From: Acidaminococcales bacterium
GTDB taxonomy: Bacteria > Bacillota > Negativicutes > Acidaminococcales > JAISLQ01
Direction of reading: 5' to 3'
NCBI GenBank assembly: GCA_031290885.1
Contig: JAISLQ010000037.1
Coordinates: forward strand, 1 to 60,335
DNA length: 60,335 nucleotides
Below the pieces are notes generated by a model that was not told the origin of the DNA, did no database searches, and saw only the letters and a program-made list of their open reading frames with translations. The position numbers and the translations under genes were made by a program. Every line of letters begins with the position of its first letter. The first letter of the stretch is position 1. Positions 1 to 7,738 of this stretch are shown piece after piece.

Positions 1-118
1 GGGACTGACCGAGGGGATAACCAACGTTGCGCGGAACGCGCTGAAAATCGGGATGCCGGCGGAAAACATCATGAGCATTACCGGCCTGACGCGCGAGGAA
101 ATAGAGAAATTGAAGTGA
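1..118 (+). pseudogene. C-terminal piece of Rpn/PD-(D/E)XK nuclease-family (transposase-like) protein, cut by window edge
   Basis: An open frame starting at base 2 runs from the window edge to a TGA at 116-118. It encodes about 38 residues that begin GLTEGITNVARNALKIGMP and end TREEIEKLK. This is the typical tail of Rpn/PD-(D/E)XK nuclease-family putative transposases: an amphipathic helix, the 'ALKIGMPAENI' repeat and a closing 'TGLTREEIEKL' motif. The nuclease core would lie to the left, outside the window, so it cannot be said whether the gene is whole or already decayed. It does not belong functionally with the sugar genes that follow. A weak GC-rich hairpin around 150-166 lies between it and pseF. 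Confidence 0.55.
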
Positions 119-188
119 ACAAAGAAACGCGGGAATTTATGGAGGCGCACGGCGGGTTTTCGCCGCCGCGCGGCAGGAGGGAAAGAAT

Positions 189-896
189 ATGAAGACGGTT
201 GCCATTGTCACCGCGCGCGGCGGCAGCAAACGCATACCGCGGAAAAACATCAAGGATTTTTTGGGGCAGCCGATCATCGCCTATCCCATTAAGGCCGCTT
301 TAAACAGCGGCTTGTTTGACCAAGTGATGGTGTCCACGAACGATGCGGAAATTGCTGATGTGGCGCTAAAATACGGCGCGGACGTGCCTTTTATGCGCAG
401 CGAGAGAACTTCCGACGACTACGCGACGACGTTTGACGTGTTATACGAAGTGATGACAGAGTATGCCAAGCGCGGGTCGCATTTTGGCCGGCTGTGCTGC
501 CTGTATCCGACCGCGCCTTTTGTTACGCCCGGCGCTTTGCGCGCTTGCATGGAAAAATTTATAGAAAGCGGGGCCGACTGCCTTACGCCGGTGGTCAAGT
601 TCTCTTTCCCGCCGCAGCGCGCTTTTGTTTTGGACGAGGCGGGCCATCTTGTTTATAAATGGCCGGAGTACAAGAACAGCCGTTCACAGGATTTGCAGCC
701 GTTTTACCATGATGCCGGGCAATTTTATTTTCATAAGTCGGAATATATTTTAGCGAAAGAACCCTTTCCCACGATCGTGCCTTTTGTGCTTGAAGAGCTG
801 TTGGTACAGGACATAGACAATATGGAGGATTGGGCGCTGGCGGAAATGAAGTACCGGCTTTTGCGGGAAAACAGGCCGGAATTTTTTGACCAATAA
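189..896 (+). CDS. pseF: Pseudaminic acid cytidylyltransferase (CMP-nonulosonate synthetase)
   Basis: A 235-residue enzyme that activates a nonulosonic acid with CTP to give the CMP-sugar used by glycosyltransferases. The N-terminus carries the nucleotide-binding signature TARGGSKRIPRKN at residues 8-20, followed by a Rossmann-like cytidylyltransferase fold. The length matches PseF/NeuA-type enzymes of about 230 residues. The start ATG at 189 has a clear Shine-Dalgarno (GGCAGGAGG) ending about 9 bases upstream. pseG follows after 11 bases and pseI further on, which favours PseF over NeuA or LegF. The pseB, pseC and pseH steps are not in the window. The exact sugar (pseudaminate or a relative) is inferred from the neighbours. 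Confidence 0.88.
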   Translation: MKTVAIVTARGGSKRIPRKNIKDFLGQPIIAYPIKAALNSGLFDQVMVSTNDAEIADVALKYGADVPFMRSERTSDDYATTFDVLYEVMTEYAKRGSHFGRLCCLYPTAPFVTPGALRACMEKFIESGADCLTPVVKFSFPPQRAFVLDEAGHLVYKWPEYKNSRSQDLQPFYHDAGQFYFHKSEYILAKEPFPTIVPFVLEELLVQDIDNMEDWALAEMKYRLLRENRPEFFDQ

Positions 897-907
897 AGCG
901 CCGGAGC

Positions 908-1981
908 ATGAAACAAAGTATAGTTTTTAGGACTGATTCTTCGCCGCTGATCGGCGGCGGGCATCTGATGCGCTGCATAGCGCTGGCGGAAACGCTGAAA
1001 AAAGAGGCGGCGATAACCTTTATCTGCCGCGACCTGCCGGGCAATGTCGCGTCTTTGGCCGAAAACAGGGGGTTTGGCTTGAAGCTTTTGCCTTTTCATG
1101 GCGAAAACCCGGCGCTGACGGGATATGAAAAATGGCTGGCCGTGCCCTCGGATACGGACGCTGCGGAAACACAACAAGCCCTGAGGGAAAAAGCGGACTG
1201 CCTTATAGTCGATCATTACTCCCTTGGCCTGGAATGGGAAAGAAAATTGCGCCCCTATGCCGGGAAAATCATAGTCATCGACGATTTGGCGGACAAGCCG
1301 CATGACTGCGACATTCTGGCCAACCAAAGTTTCGAGCCGGGGCTGGCGCAAAAATACGGCGGCCTTACGCCCGCCGGCTGCCGGCAGTTCCTTGGGCCGG
1401 AGTACGCGGTTTTGCGGGAAGAATTTTATCTTGCCAGGCAAAACCTTCGCCGCCGCACGGGAAAATTGCGCAACGCGCTCATATTTTTCGGCGGCGGCGA
1501 CTATAGCGGCGAGACAGGAAAAGTCCTGCTGGCCATGGAAGGCGCGCCGGGCTTTACGGCTGATGTAGTAGTCGGCGGCGGCAACGAAAGAAAAGACGAG
1601 ATTGGAGAGCTTTGCGCGAGGCTGCCGTGGGCGAAGTTTCATTGCCAAATAGATTACATGGCCGCTTTGGCGAACGAAGCCGACCTGGCCATAGGCGCTG
1701 GCGGGCTGGCTACCGTGGAACGCTGTTTCTTGGGGTTGCCGTCCTTGATAGTTTCGACTGCGGACAACCAGGAAACCGGAGTTAAAATGTTCGCTGCTTT
1801 GGGCTTTGCGGAGTATCTTGGCAAAAGCGCCGACGTTGCGGCGACAACCTGGCGGGAAGCCATCCTGCGCTACAAGCGCGAGCCCGAGCGCCTTCTGCGC
1901 ATGAGCCAAGCCGCCTTAAAGTCAGCCCGCACTATAGGGTCGGGCGCCCACTTTCTCAAAGAAGCTATTTTGCGCGCCTAA
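908..1981 (+). CDS. pseG: UDP-2,4-diacetamido-2,4,6-trideoxy-beta-L-altropyranose hydrolase
   Basis: A 357-residue GT-B-fold sugar-nucleotide hydrolase. It removes UDP from the 2,4-diacetamido trideoxy-altrose intermediate to give the substrate of PseI. The N-terminal loop IGGGHLMRC (residues 15-23) contains the family's catalytic histidine, here His19, after the conserved R-x-D. The C-terminal half has the GAGGLATVERCFLGLP nucleotide-binding stretch typical of PseG and MurG relatives. It starts 11 bases after pseF and is almost certainly co-transcribed with it. The GGAG directly before the ATG is very close for a ribosome site, so translational coupling with pseF is likely. Confidence 0.88.
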   Translation: MKQSIVFRTDSSPLIGGGHLMRCIALAETLKKEAAITFICRDLPGNVASLAENRGFGLKLLPFHGENPALTGYEKWLAVPSDTDAAETQQALREKADCLIVDHYSLGLEWERKLRPYAGKIIVIDDLADKPHDCDILANQSFEPGLAQKYGGLTPAGCRQFLGPEYAVLREEFYLARQNLRRRTGKLRNALIFFGGGDYSGETGKVLLAMEGAPGFTADVVVGGGNERKDEIGELCARLPWAKFHCQIDYMAALANEADLAIGAGGLATVERCFLGLPSLIVSTADNQETGVKMFAALGFAEYLGKSADVAATTWREAILRYKREPERLLRMSQAALKSARTIGSGAHFLKEAILRA

Positions 1982-2028
1982 TCGGTGGTGCGGCGGTATT
2001 TTGCCGCAACGCGGCAAAAGGAGATAAA

Positions 2029-3066
2029 ATGACACACAAAAATTTTTTCCATCGGGGACGGGCGCCTTTTATCGTAGCCGAGATGTCCGGCAACCACAAT
2101 CATTCGCTGGCGCGGGCGCTGGAGATAGTGGAAGCGGCCAAAAAAGCCGGGGCGGACGCGGTTAAACTGCAAACCTATACCGCCGACACCCTTACGCTGG
2201 ATATAGACGAGGGAGAGTTTTTCATCTCCGACGCGGATAACCTGTGGCGCGGGCAATCCCTCTACCAGCTGTACCGGCAGGCATACACGCCTTGGGAGTG
2301 GCACCGGCCGATTTTCGAGCGTTGCCGGGAGCTTGGCCTTTGCGCTTTCAGCACGCCGTTTGATTTTACGGCGGTAGATTTTCTTGAAGGATTGAACGTT
2401 CCTTTTTATAAAATCGCCTCCTTCGAGAACATCGACCTGCCCCTTATCAGGAAAATCGCCCGCACCGGCAAGCCGATCATCGCATCCACCGGCATGGCCG
2501 GCGTGGCGGAGCTTGCGGAAATGGCGCAGGCTGCCAGGGAAAACGGCTGCCCGGAACTGGTGCTGCTAAAATGCACCAGCAATTACCCGGCTACGCCCAA
2601 AGGGAGCAACCTGCTGACAATTCCCCACATGAGGGAATTGTTCCGGTGCGAGACGGGGATTTCCGACCATACTATGGGAATTGGCGCCGCTGTCGCCGCC
2701 GTGGCTTTGGGGGCGGTCATAATTGAAAAACATTTTACCTTGTCAAGAGACGATGGCGGCGTGGATGCGGCTTTTTCCATGGAACCGGCGGAACTGGGGC
2801 AGCTGGCGCGGGAGAGTAAAAATGCCTGGCAGGCCCTGGGGCAAGTAAGCTACGAGGCATCGGAACAGGAAAAAAAATCCCTGTTGTCCCGGCGCAGCCT
2901 TTATATCACGGAAGACGTGAAAAAAGGGGAGCCCATCACGGAAAAAAATATGCGTTCCGTGAGGCCGGGGCTTGGGCTGCCGCCCAAATATTACGATATA
3001 ATAATAGGGAGGAAAGCGGCTCGCGACCTCAAGCGCGGCACGCCCGTAAGCTGGGACGTTTTCTGA
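2029..3066 (+). CDS. pseI: Pseudaminic acid synthase (NeuB family)
   Basis: A 345-residue synthase that condenses PEP with the 6-deoxy-hexose released by PseG to make the nine-carbon nonulosonic acid. The NeuB TIM-barrel domain opens with PFIVAEMSGNHNHSL and contains GADAVKLQTYTADTLTL. Near the C-terminus, after GGVDAAFSMEP, comes a short SAF (antifreeze-like) domain (about residues 290-345: SRRSLYITEDVKKGEPIT). The start ATG has an AAAGGAG Shine-Dalgarno. It follows pseG after 47 bases and completes the F-G-I trio of the pathway. Confidence 0.9.
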   Translation: MTHKNFFHRGRAPFIVAEMSGNHNHSLARALEIVEAAKKAGADAVKLQTYTADTLTLDIDEGEFFISDADNLWRGQSLYQLYRQAYTPWEWHRPIFERCRELGLCAFSTPFDFTAVDFLEGLNVPFYKIASFENIDLPLIRKIARTGKPIIASTGMAGVAELAEMAQAARENGCPELVLLKCTSNYPATPKGSNLLTIPHMRELFRCETGISDHTMGIGAAVAAVALGAVIIEKHFTLSRDDGGVDAAFSMEPAELGQLARESKNAWQALGQVSYEASEQEKKSLLSRRSLYITEDVKKGEPITEKNMRSVRPGLGLPPKYYDIIIGRKAARDLKRGTPVSWDVF

Positions 3067-3149
3067 GCGCCGCGCGCCGGCATCTCTTGCAGCGTTAAAT
3101 GTGGGCGGACAGCGCCTGCGACCCTCACGAAAAAAGGCGGAATGAACAC

Positions 3150-4466
3150 ATGAGAGACAGAAAAAAAGAGAAACCGGCCTTGCTGGGCGGAACTCCTATC
3201 CGGGAAAAGGCTGTGCCGTGGACAAATACGATGGGCAAAGAAGAAGAAGAAGCCGTTGTTTCCGTAATGCGTTCCGGCGTGCTTTCCGCTTTCCTAGGCA
3301 AAGCGGGGGCGGGTTTTCTGGGCGGGCCGAAAGTGCTGGAAATAGAGAGCGCTTTCGCCAAGCGTTTCAAGGCCAAATACGCCGTTTCCTTCAACTCGGC
3401 CACGACGGCCTTGCATGCGGCGGTGGCGGCCTGCGGCATAGGCCCCGGGGACGAAGTGATGACTTCCCCCTATACCATGTCCGCGACCGCGTCCTCCATC
3501 CTGATGAACAACGCCGTACCCATTTTTCTTGATATTGACGAACAAACTTACAATATCAGGCCGGACGAGATAGAAAAATGGCTTTCCCCTTACAGCAAAG
3601 CGGTGCTGGCAGTAAATATTTTCGGCCTGCCGTCCGATCTTGTCAAAATAAGGGAAACGGCAAAAAAGCATGGCCTCTGGCTCATAGAGGATCACGCCCA
3701 GGCGCCGGGTTCCGGCATTGGCGGCAACGAGGGGCCGTTCGGCGACCTGCGTGTTTTCAGCCTTAATTACCACAAAATTATCCATAGCGGCGAGGGCGGC
3801 ATAATACTGACCGACAACGAGGAACTGGCCTACCGCTGCCGCTTGGTCAGGAATCACGGGGAAGTGGCTTTGGACGACACAGGGGATGCGGAGAGGGTAG
3901 CGCTCGGTTCCAATTACCGCATGACCGAGCTGCACGCCGCGATCGGCATAGAACAGCTGAAAAAATTGGATGGTTTTCTAAAGAGCCGGCGGGATTTGGC
4001 GGCGCGGCTTTCCGCAGGTTTGCGGGAATTTCCGGGGCTTTCGGGCGTATATGTGCCAAAGGATTTTTCGCACGCCTATTATGTCTATCCCTTTAACTTC
4101 GACAAAACCGCCTGGGGCGTTTCGCGGCATACTTTCGCCCAAGCCGTCAAGGCGGAGGGGATGCCCCTGGCGGAGGGTTATGTGAAACCTATTTACCTTA
4201 TGAACATTTATCAGCATAAGAAAGTCTACAACAACACTGCTTATCCTTTCGCCTTTATCCCTAAACCTACGCAGGAATATAAGAAGGGCCTTTGCCCGGT
4301 TACGGAAAAACTGCAATATGAGATTTTGCTGACGGCCGATACCTGCCGCGTACCCTTTAATGAAGAACATATCGACGAATTTTTGCTGGCGGTGGGCAAA
4401 ACATGGGAAAACAGGGACGCTTTGGCGGCTTATGAGAAGGCTTTGCCGCCGGGCGCGCAAACTTAG
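3150..4466 (+). CDS. DegT/DnrJ/EryC1/StrS-family PLP aminotransferase
   Basis: A 438-residue sugar aminotransferase-type protein; fold type I PLP enzymes of this family transfer an amino group to a keto-sugar nucleotide. Visible motifs are LGGTPIREK near the N-terminus, the PLP-site stretch FNSATTALHAAV, VIEDHAQAPG-like LIEDHAQAPG, and the Schiff-base lysine in NYHKIIHSGEGG. The frame is open from 3099, but the ATG at 3150 has a GGCGGA upstream and begins the conserved region, so that start was chosen. It is longer than PseC and does not look like it; the neighbouring oxidoreductase suggests a second amino-sugar or a modification of the nonulosonate. The substrate is unknown. Confidence 0.8.
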   Translation: MRDRKKEKPALLGGTPIREKAVPWTNTMGKEEEEAVVSVMRSGVLSAFLGKAGAGFLGGPKVLEIESAFAKRFKAKYAVSFNSATTALHAAVAACGIGPGDEVMTSPYTMSATASSILMNNAVPIFLDIDEQTYNIRPDEIEKWLSPYSKAVLAVNIFGLPSDLVKIRETAKKHGLWLIEDHAQAPGSGIGGNEGPFGDLRVFSLNYHKIIHSGEGGIILTDNEELAYRCRLVRNHGEVALDDTGDAERVALGSNYRMTELHAAIGIEQLKKLDGFLKSRRDLAARLSAGLREFPGLSGVYVPKDFSHAYYVYPFNFDKTAWGVSRHTFAQAVKAEGMPLAEGYVKPIYLMNIYQHKKVYNNTAYPFAFIPKPTQEYKKGLCPVTEKLQYEILLTADTCRVPFNEEHIDEFLLAVGKTWENRDALAAYEKALPPGAQT

Positions 4467-4488
4467 CCCATGCTTTCAGGAGGAAACG

Positions 4489-5511
4489 ATGGCACGCTTT
4501 AAAGCGGCGGTAATCGGGCTGGGGCAAATCGGCCTGACCTATGATTTTGACCCGGGCAGAAAGCGCCCTTCCTCGCACGTGCTGGCTTACATGCTTAACG
4601 GGGATTTTTCCCTTGTCGGCGCGGCTGACCCTAAGCCGGAGCGGGAGGGGTTGCTGCGTAAACTGGCGGGGCCGGTCAATTTTTACGCCGATATGGAAAA
4701 ACTGATAGCCGAAAATCCCGCTTTGGATGTTGTCAGCGTATGCACCCCGCCCGGGCTTCACCTTGAAAACATAGAGTTTATTTTGCGCAACGCGCAGCCA
4801 AAGGTTATTTTTTGCGAGAAACCTTTGGTCAAAAACACCGAAGAAGCCGCCCGGTTGAAATCCCTGCTGGCGGCGGGAGGGGCTTTGCTGGTGCCGAATA
4901 TTTCGCGGCGCTGGAGCCTTGGCCTTGGTAAAATAGCCGAAAGCATAAAGAAGGAAGAGTTCGGGCGGCTGCAAAAGATAGCCGCTCGCTATACAAGGGG
5001 CGTATATAACACGGGCGCTCATTTGTTTGATTTGCTGCGCTTGTGGGCGGGGGAAATAAAAAGCGTACTGATTGCCGATAAAGTGCAAACGAGCGCGGAA
5101 AAAGACGGCGACCCGTCTTTTTCTTTCCTGTTTGAAACGGAAAGCGGGGCAAAAGGGGTTGCCGAAGCTTTTGACGACAGGCAATATTACATTTTTGAAA
5201 TAGACCTGTATTTTGCCAAGGGCAAAATTGAGTTCAGAAACAGCGGCAATGACGTTTTTTATTACTTGGTCAAAGAGCACGCCCTTTTTTCCGGCTTCAG
5301 CCAGCTCAGCCTTTGCCGCCGCGACGAAGGGCTTTTTAATGAAGAGTCGCTTATCGCCGGCGCCGTGGCCAATTTGGCCGGCGTTTTGCGGGGGGCGGAT
5401 GAACCGGCCTGCCGTTTTGGCGATGCCGTATATCCGCTTTTAGTGGCGGAAGCGCTCGAAAGATCGTATAAAAATGGCAGCCGGCGGGAAAGCGTTGCCC
5501 AATTGCGGTGA
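4489..5511 (+). CDS. Gfo/Idh/MocA-family sugar oxidoreductase
   Basis: A 340-residue NAD(P)-dependent oxidoreductase. The Rossmann motif VIGLGQIGLTYD is at the N-terminus, then DVVSVCTPPGLHLENIEFIL and the hallmark EKPLVKNTEEA, where lysine is the family catalytic residue. The start ATG at 4489 follows a good AGGAGG-type site. The frame stays open upstream to 4360, but that part overlaps the aminotransferase gene and is a shadow. It lies 22 bases after the DegT gene; such oxidoreductase/aminotransferase pairs typically make amino-sugars for surface or flagellar glycans. Substrate inferred only in these general terms. Confidence 0.8.
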   Translation: MARFKAAVIGLGQIGLTYDFDPGRKRPSSHVLAYMLNGDFSLVGAADPKPEREGLLRKLAGPVNFYADMEKLIAENPALDVVSVCTPPGLHLENIEFILRNAQPKVIFCEKPLVKNTEEAARLKSLLAAGGALLVPNISRRWSLGLGKIAESIKKEEFGRLQKIAARYTRGVYNTGAHLFDLLRLWAGEIKSVLIADKVQTSAEKDGDPSFSFLFETESGAKGVAEAFDDRQYYIFEIDLYFAKGKIEFRNSGNDVFYYLVKEHALFSGFSQLSLCRRDEGLFNEESLIAGAVANLAGVLRGADEPACRFGDAVYPLLVAEALERSYKNGSRRESVAQLR

Positions 5512-5532
5512 AAGAAGGAAAGATTCGGCGGC

Positions 5533-6534
5533 ATGAAAAAGACGATTTTCCTGGCGCATGACCCGGGCGGCTGCGAAGCCGTGCAGCCGGTTTTCGCGCG
5601 CTTTTTGGCAAAAGGCCGGCCGGCCGCCTTTTATTGCGCCGGGCCGGCCGGCGCGCTGAACCGCGAACATGCGGCCGACGAAGCCGACATAGCGGCGCGG
5701 ATAGAGGATCTGGCGGCGGCCCGGGAGATCGTCGCGCTCGTTACCGGCACGAGCTGGGGCAGCCAATTGGAAAACCGCGCGCGCGCTTTTTGCCAAGAGC
5801 GGGGAATCAAAACCCTGGCGGTTTTGGACTATTGGTCAAATTACCGGGCGCGCTTTGAGTTTGGGTCTTCCGTCCGTTATCCCGACTACTATGCCGTGAT
5901 GGACGATTTGGCGAAGAAAGAGGCCATAGCCGACGGCGTGCCGCCATCGATAATAGCGGTGTTAGGGCAGCCCGGCCTTGACCGGTATGTAAGCGCGCCC
6001 CGCCCTCGCGCGCGGGAAAACAAAGGGCGCGTGCTGTTTGTTTCTCAGCCCCTGTCCGTACTGTACGGCAAAACACTCGGCTACACGGAATTTGACGCGC
6101 TGTCTGACCTTTGTCAACTTGCCGCCGCTTCAGGCTTGGCGCTCAGAGTGAAATTTCACCCTAAGGACAGCGTCGAATTTAAGAGCGCTTTTCAAGATAT
6201 GGAGGCGCAAGGCGATTTTTCTGCCCTGCTGCCGGAATATGAGTGGGTGGTCGGCATGAGTTCCATGGCGCTTTTACATTCCGCGCTCATGGGGGCAAAG
6301 ACCATAAGCTATCAGCCGCGCCTTGCCGCCCCCGATGGCTGCGTAACCAACAAACTTGGCCTGACCAGGCCGGTTGGAGACTACGAAGGGCTGCGCCGGG
6401 AACTGTTGACTGTCCGCCCGCTTGATGATAAATTTATAGAGGAACATAAAAAAGAACTTGTTTGGCTGGACGGCCGCTCGGCCGTCCGCGTAGCCGCGTT
6501 TGCGGAAAGCCTGGGCGGGCGGGAGGCCTTTTGA
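5533..6534 (+). CDS. Putative GT-B-like glycan-island protein of unknown function
   Basis: A 333-residue protein without a family I can name securely. It begins with a beta-strand and glycine loop (KKTIFLAHDPGGCEA). A second Rossmann-like half contains VLFVSQPLSVLYGK, LRVKFHPKD and GMSSMALLHSALMGAKTISYQP. That pattern (HPKD, then a serine-rich 'SSMALLHSALMG' loop near the donor site) resembles GT-B enzymes of the capsule or CDP-glycerol-transferase type, so a glycosyltransferase role is plausible but inferred. It lies 21 bases downstream of the oxidoreductase, and its stop overlaps the start of the methyltransferase remnant (TGATG), so it is in the same transcription unit. Confidence 0.55.
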   Translation: MKKTIFLAHDPGGCEAVQPVFARFLAKGRPAAFYCAGPAGALNREHAADEADIAARIEDLAAAREIVALVTGTSWGSQLENRARAFCQERGIKTLAVLDYWSNYRARFEFGSSVRYPDYYAVMDDLAKKEAIADGVPPSIIAVLGQPGLDRYVSAPRPRARENKGRVLFVSQPLSVLYGKTLGYTEFDALSDLCQLAAASGLALRVKFHPKDSVEFKSAFQDMEAQGDFSALLPEYEWVVGMSSMALLHSALMGAKTISYQPRLAAPDGCVTNKLGLTRPVGDYEGLRRELLTVRPLDDKFIEEHKKELVWLDGRSAVRVAAFAESLGGREAF

Positions 6535-6746
6535 TGTATAAGAGCGAAGATCAGGACCATGTTAACGAACAATATTTACATGCCTTGGGAAAATTCGGCG
6601 ATTCTTCGGAAGGGGTGCACTGGACGCGGGAAAGCCAGCGCGCCCGGTTTGAAGTTCTCGCGCAAATAGGCGATCTCAACAACGCTTCCGTGCTGGATTT
6701 TGGCTGCGGGCTGAGCCACTTGGCGGACTTAAAATGGAAGAGATAA
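6534..6746 (+). pseudogene. Truncated class I SAM-dependent methyltransferase (N-terminal 70 residues)
   Basis: The 70-residue frame starts at an ATG overlapping the previous stop. It encodes the beginning of a methyltransferase of the type found in sugar-synthesis clusters: MYKSEDQDHVNEQYLHALGKF, then HWTRESQRARFEVL and SAM-binding motif I, VLDFGCGLSHLAD. Directly after motif I the sequence changes to LKWKR and stops, so the whole catalytic remainder is missing. The next gene begins inside this end with a 13-base overlap. The simplest reading is an internal deletion that removed the rest of the methyltransferase and possibly part of a neighbouring gene. No activity is expected. Confidence 0.7.
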
Positions 6747-7705
6747 TGGTCGAGCCGGTCGCGGCGGACGATCCGCGCTGGCAGTATTTATGCGCCAATT
6801 CCCTAGAAAGCACTCCTTTCAGCAGCGACGGGTATTTGGCGGCGGTCGGCTTCGCCGGCGAAAAGTTCGTCGCCGCAAGAGGCGGCAAAATATTGGGGGG
6901 GCTTTGCCTGCCGGTAAACGCTTCCGGCGTAAGCGGCGGGACAGTTCCTTACGCGCCGTACAACGGTTTTTTGTTCTTGCCGCCGCGGGAAGGCGAGAGG
7001 GCCTATAAACGCTATAAAGACCGGCTTGCCGCGACAACCGCCCTGGTCGGGCATGTATCGGAAAAACGCGAAAAAATTTGTTTTTCCTGCCATTACAATG
7101 TAACGGACATGAGGGGCGTTTCTTGGTATAATTATGATGCGCCCGGGAACGGGAAATATGACATCGGCATAGCTTATACCGCAGTAAAGGATGTTTCCGG
7201 CTTTGCTGAAATATTTTCCGGGTTAGGCGACAACCGCAAATATTCTTATAGGCAAAACGCCGGCAGATACGCTTTGTCGTATGAAGCGGCCGAAGGCTGC
7301 GGCGATATAGGCGATTTTTTGCTGCTTTACCGGCTGACCTTTGAGCGGCAGGGGGTAGAGCTGGACGGCGGCATCATGCTTTTGACGGAGCGGCTTTTGC
7401 GCTTTGTCCTTGAAAGCGGGCAGGCAGTGCTGCGCTACGCGCAAACCGCCGAAGGAAAGAGGATTAGCGCCATAGTCATGCTTTATGACAAAAACAGCGC
7501 CTATTATCTCTTCGGGGCAAATCATCCTGATTATCGCTTTTATAACGCGGGAACCTTTTTAATAATTGAAAGCATGAAGCTGGCGCATGGCATGGGGCTG
7601 AAAAAATTTGACTTTGTCGGTGTCAACAGCCCTTTGCGCGGCGATTTCAAGCTAAGTTTCGGCGGGGAACTGATGCCGTATTATATCGCAAAGTTAAATT
7701 GCTGA
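6734..7705 (+). CDS. FemAB/GNAT-fold (BioF2-like) acyl- or aminoacyl-transferase
   Basis: A 323-residue protein with the double-GNAT layout of FemAB or 'Acetyltransf_6' proteins. An N-terminal half contains GGLCLPVNASG and the aromatic PYAPYNGFLFLPP. The C-terminal acyltransferase-like half contains KRISAIVMLYDKNSAYYLFGA, a MKLAHGMGLKKFDFVGVN stretch and a FKLSFGGELMPYY ending, as in lipid II or peptide transferases and cluster-associated N-acyltransferases. In this context it may add an acyl or aminoacyl group to an amino-sugar of the flagellar glycan (inference). ATG 6734 has GGCGGA upstream; ATG 6746 is an alternative. Its start overlaps the broken methyltransferase. Confidence 0.65.
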   Translation: MEEIMVEPVAADDPRWQYLCANSLESTPFSSDGYLAAVGFAGEKFVAARGGKILGGLCLPVNASGVSGGTVPYAPYNGFLFLPPREGERAYKRYKDRLAATTALVGHVSEKREKICFSCHYNVTDMRGVSWYNYDAPGNGKYDIGIAYTAVKDVSGFAEIFSGLGDNRKYSYRQNAGRYALSYEAAEGCGDIGDFLLLYRLTFERQGVELDGGIMLLTERLLRFVLESGQAVLRYAQTAEGKRISAIVMLYDKNSAYYLFGANHPDYRFYNAGTFLIIESMKLAHGMGLKKFDFVGVNSPLRGDFKLSFGGELMPYYIAKLNC

Positions 7706-7738
7706 TAATTTGCGGCCAAAAATTGGAGGCTGTATTTG

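Noticed and set aside
731-1909. 392-residue minus-strand open frame opposite pseG
   Set aside because: pseF and pseG are clear on the plus strand; the reverse frame has no recognisable motif.
3150-4466. Considered calling the aminotransferase PseC
   Set aside because: It is longer than PseC, has a different N-terminus (LLGGTPIREK) and is not next to a PseB-type dehydratase; the general DegT family is all that can be supported.
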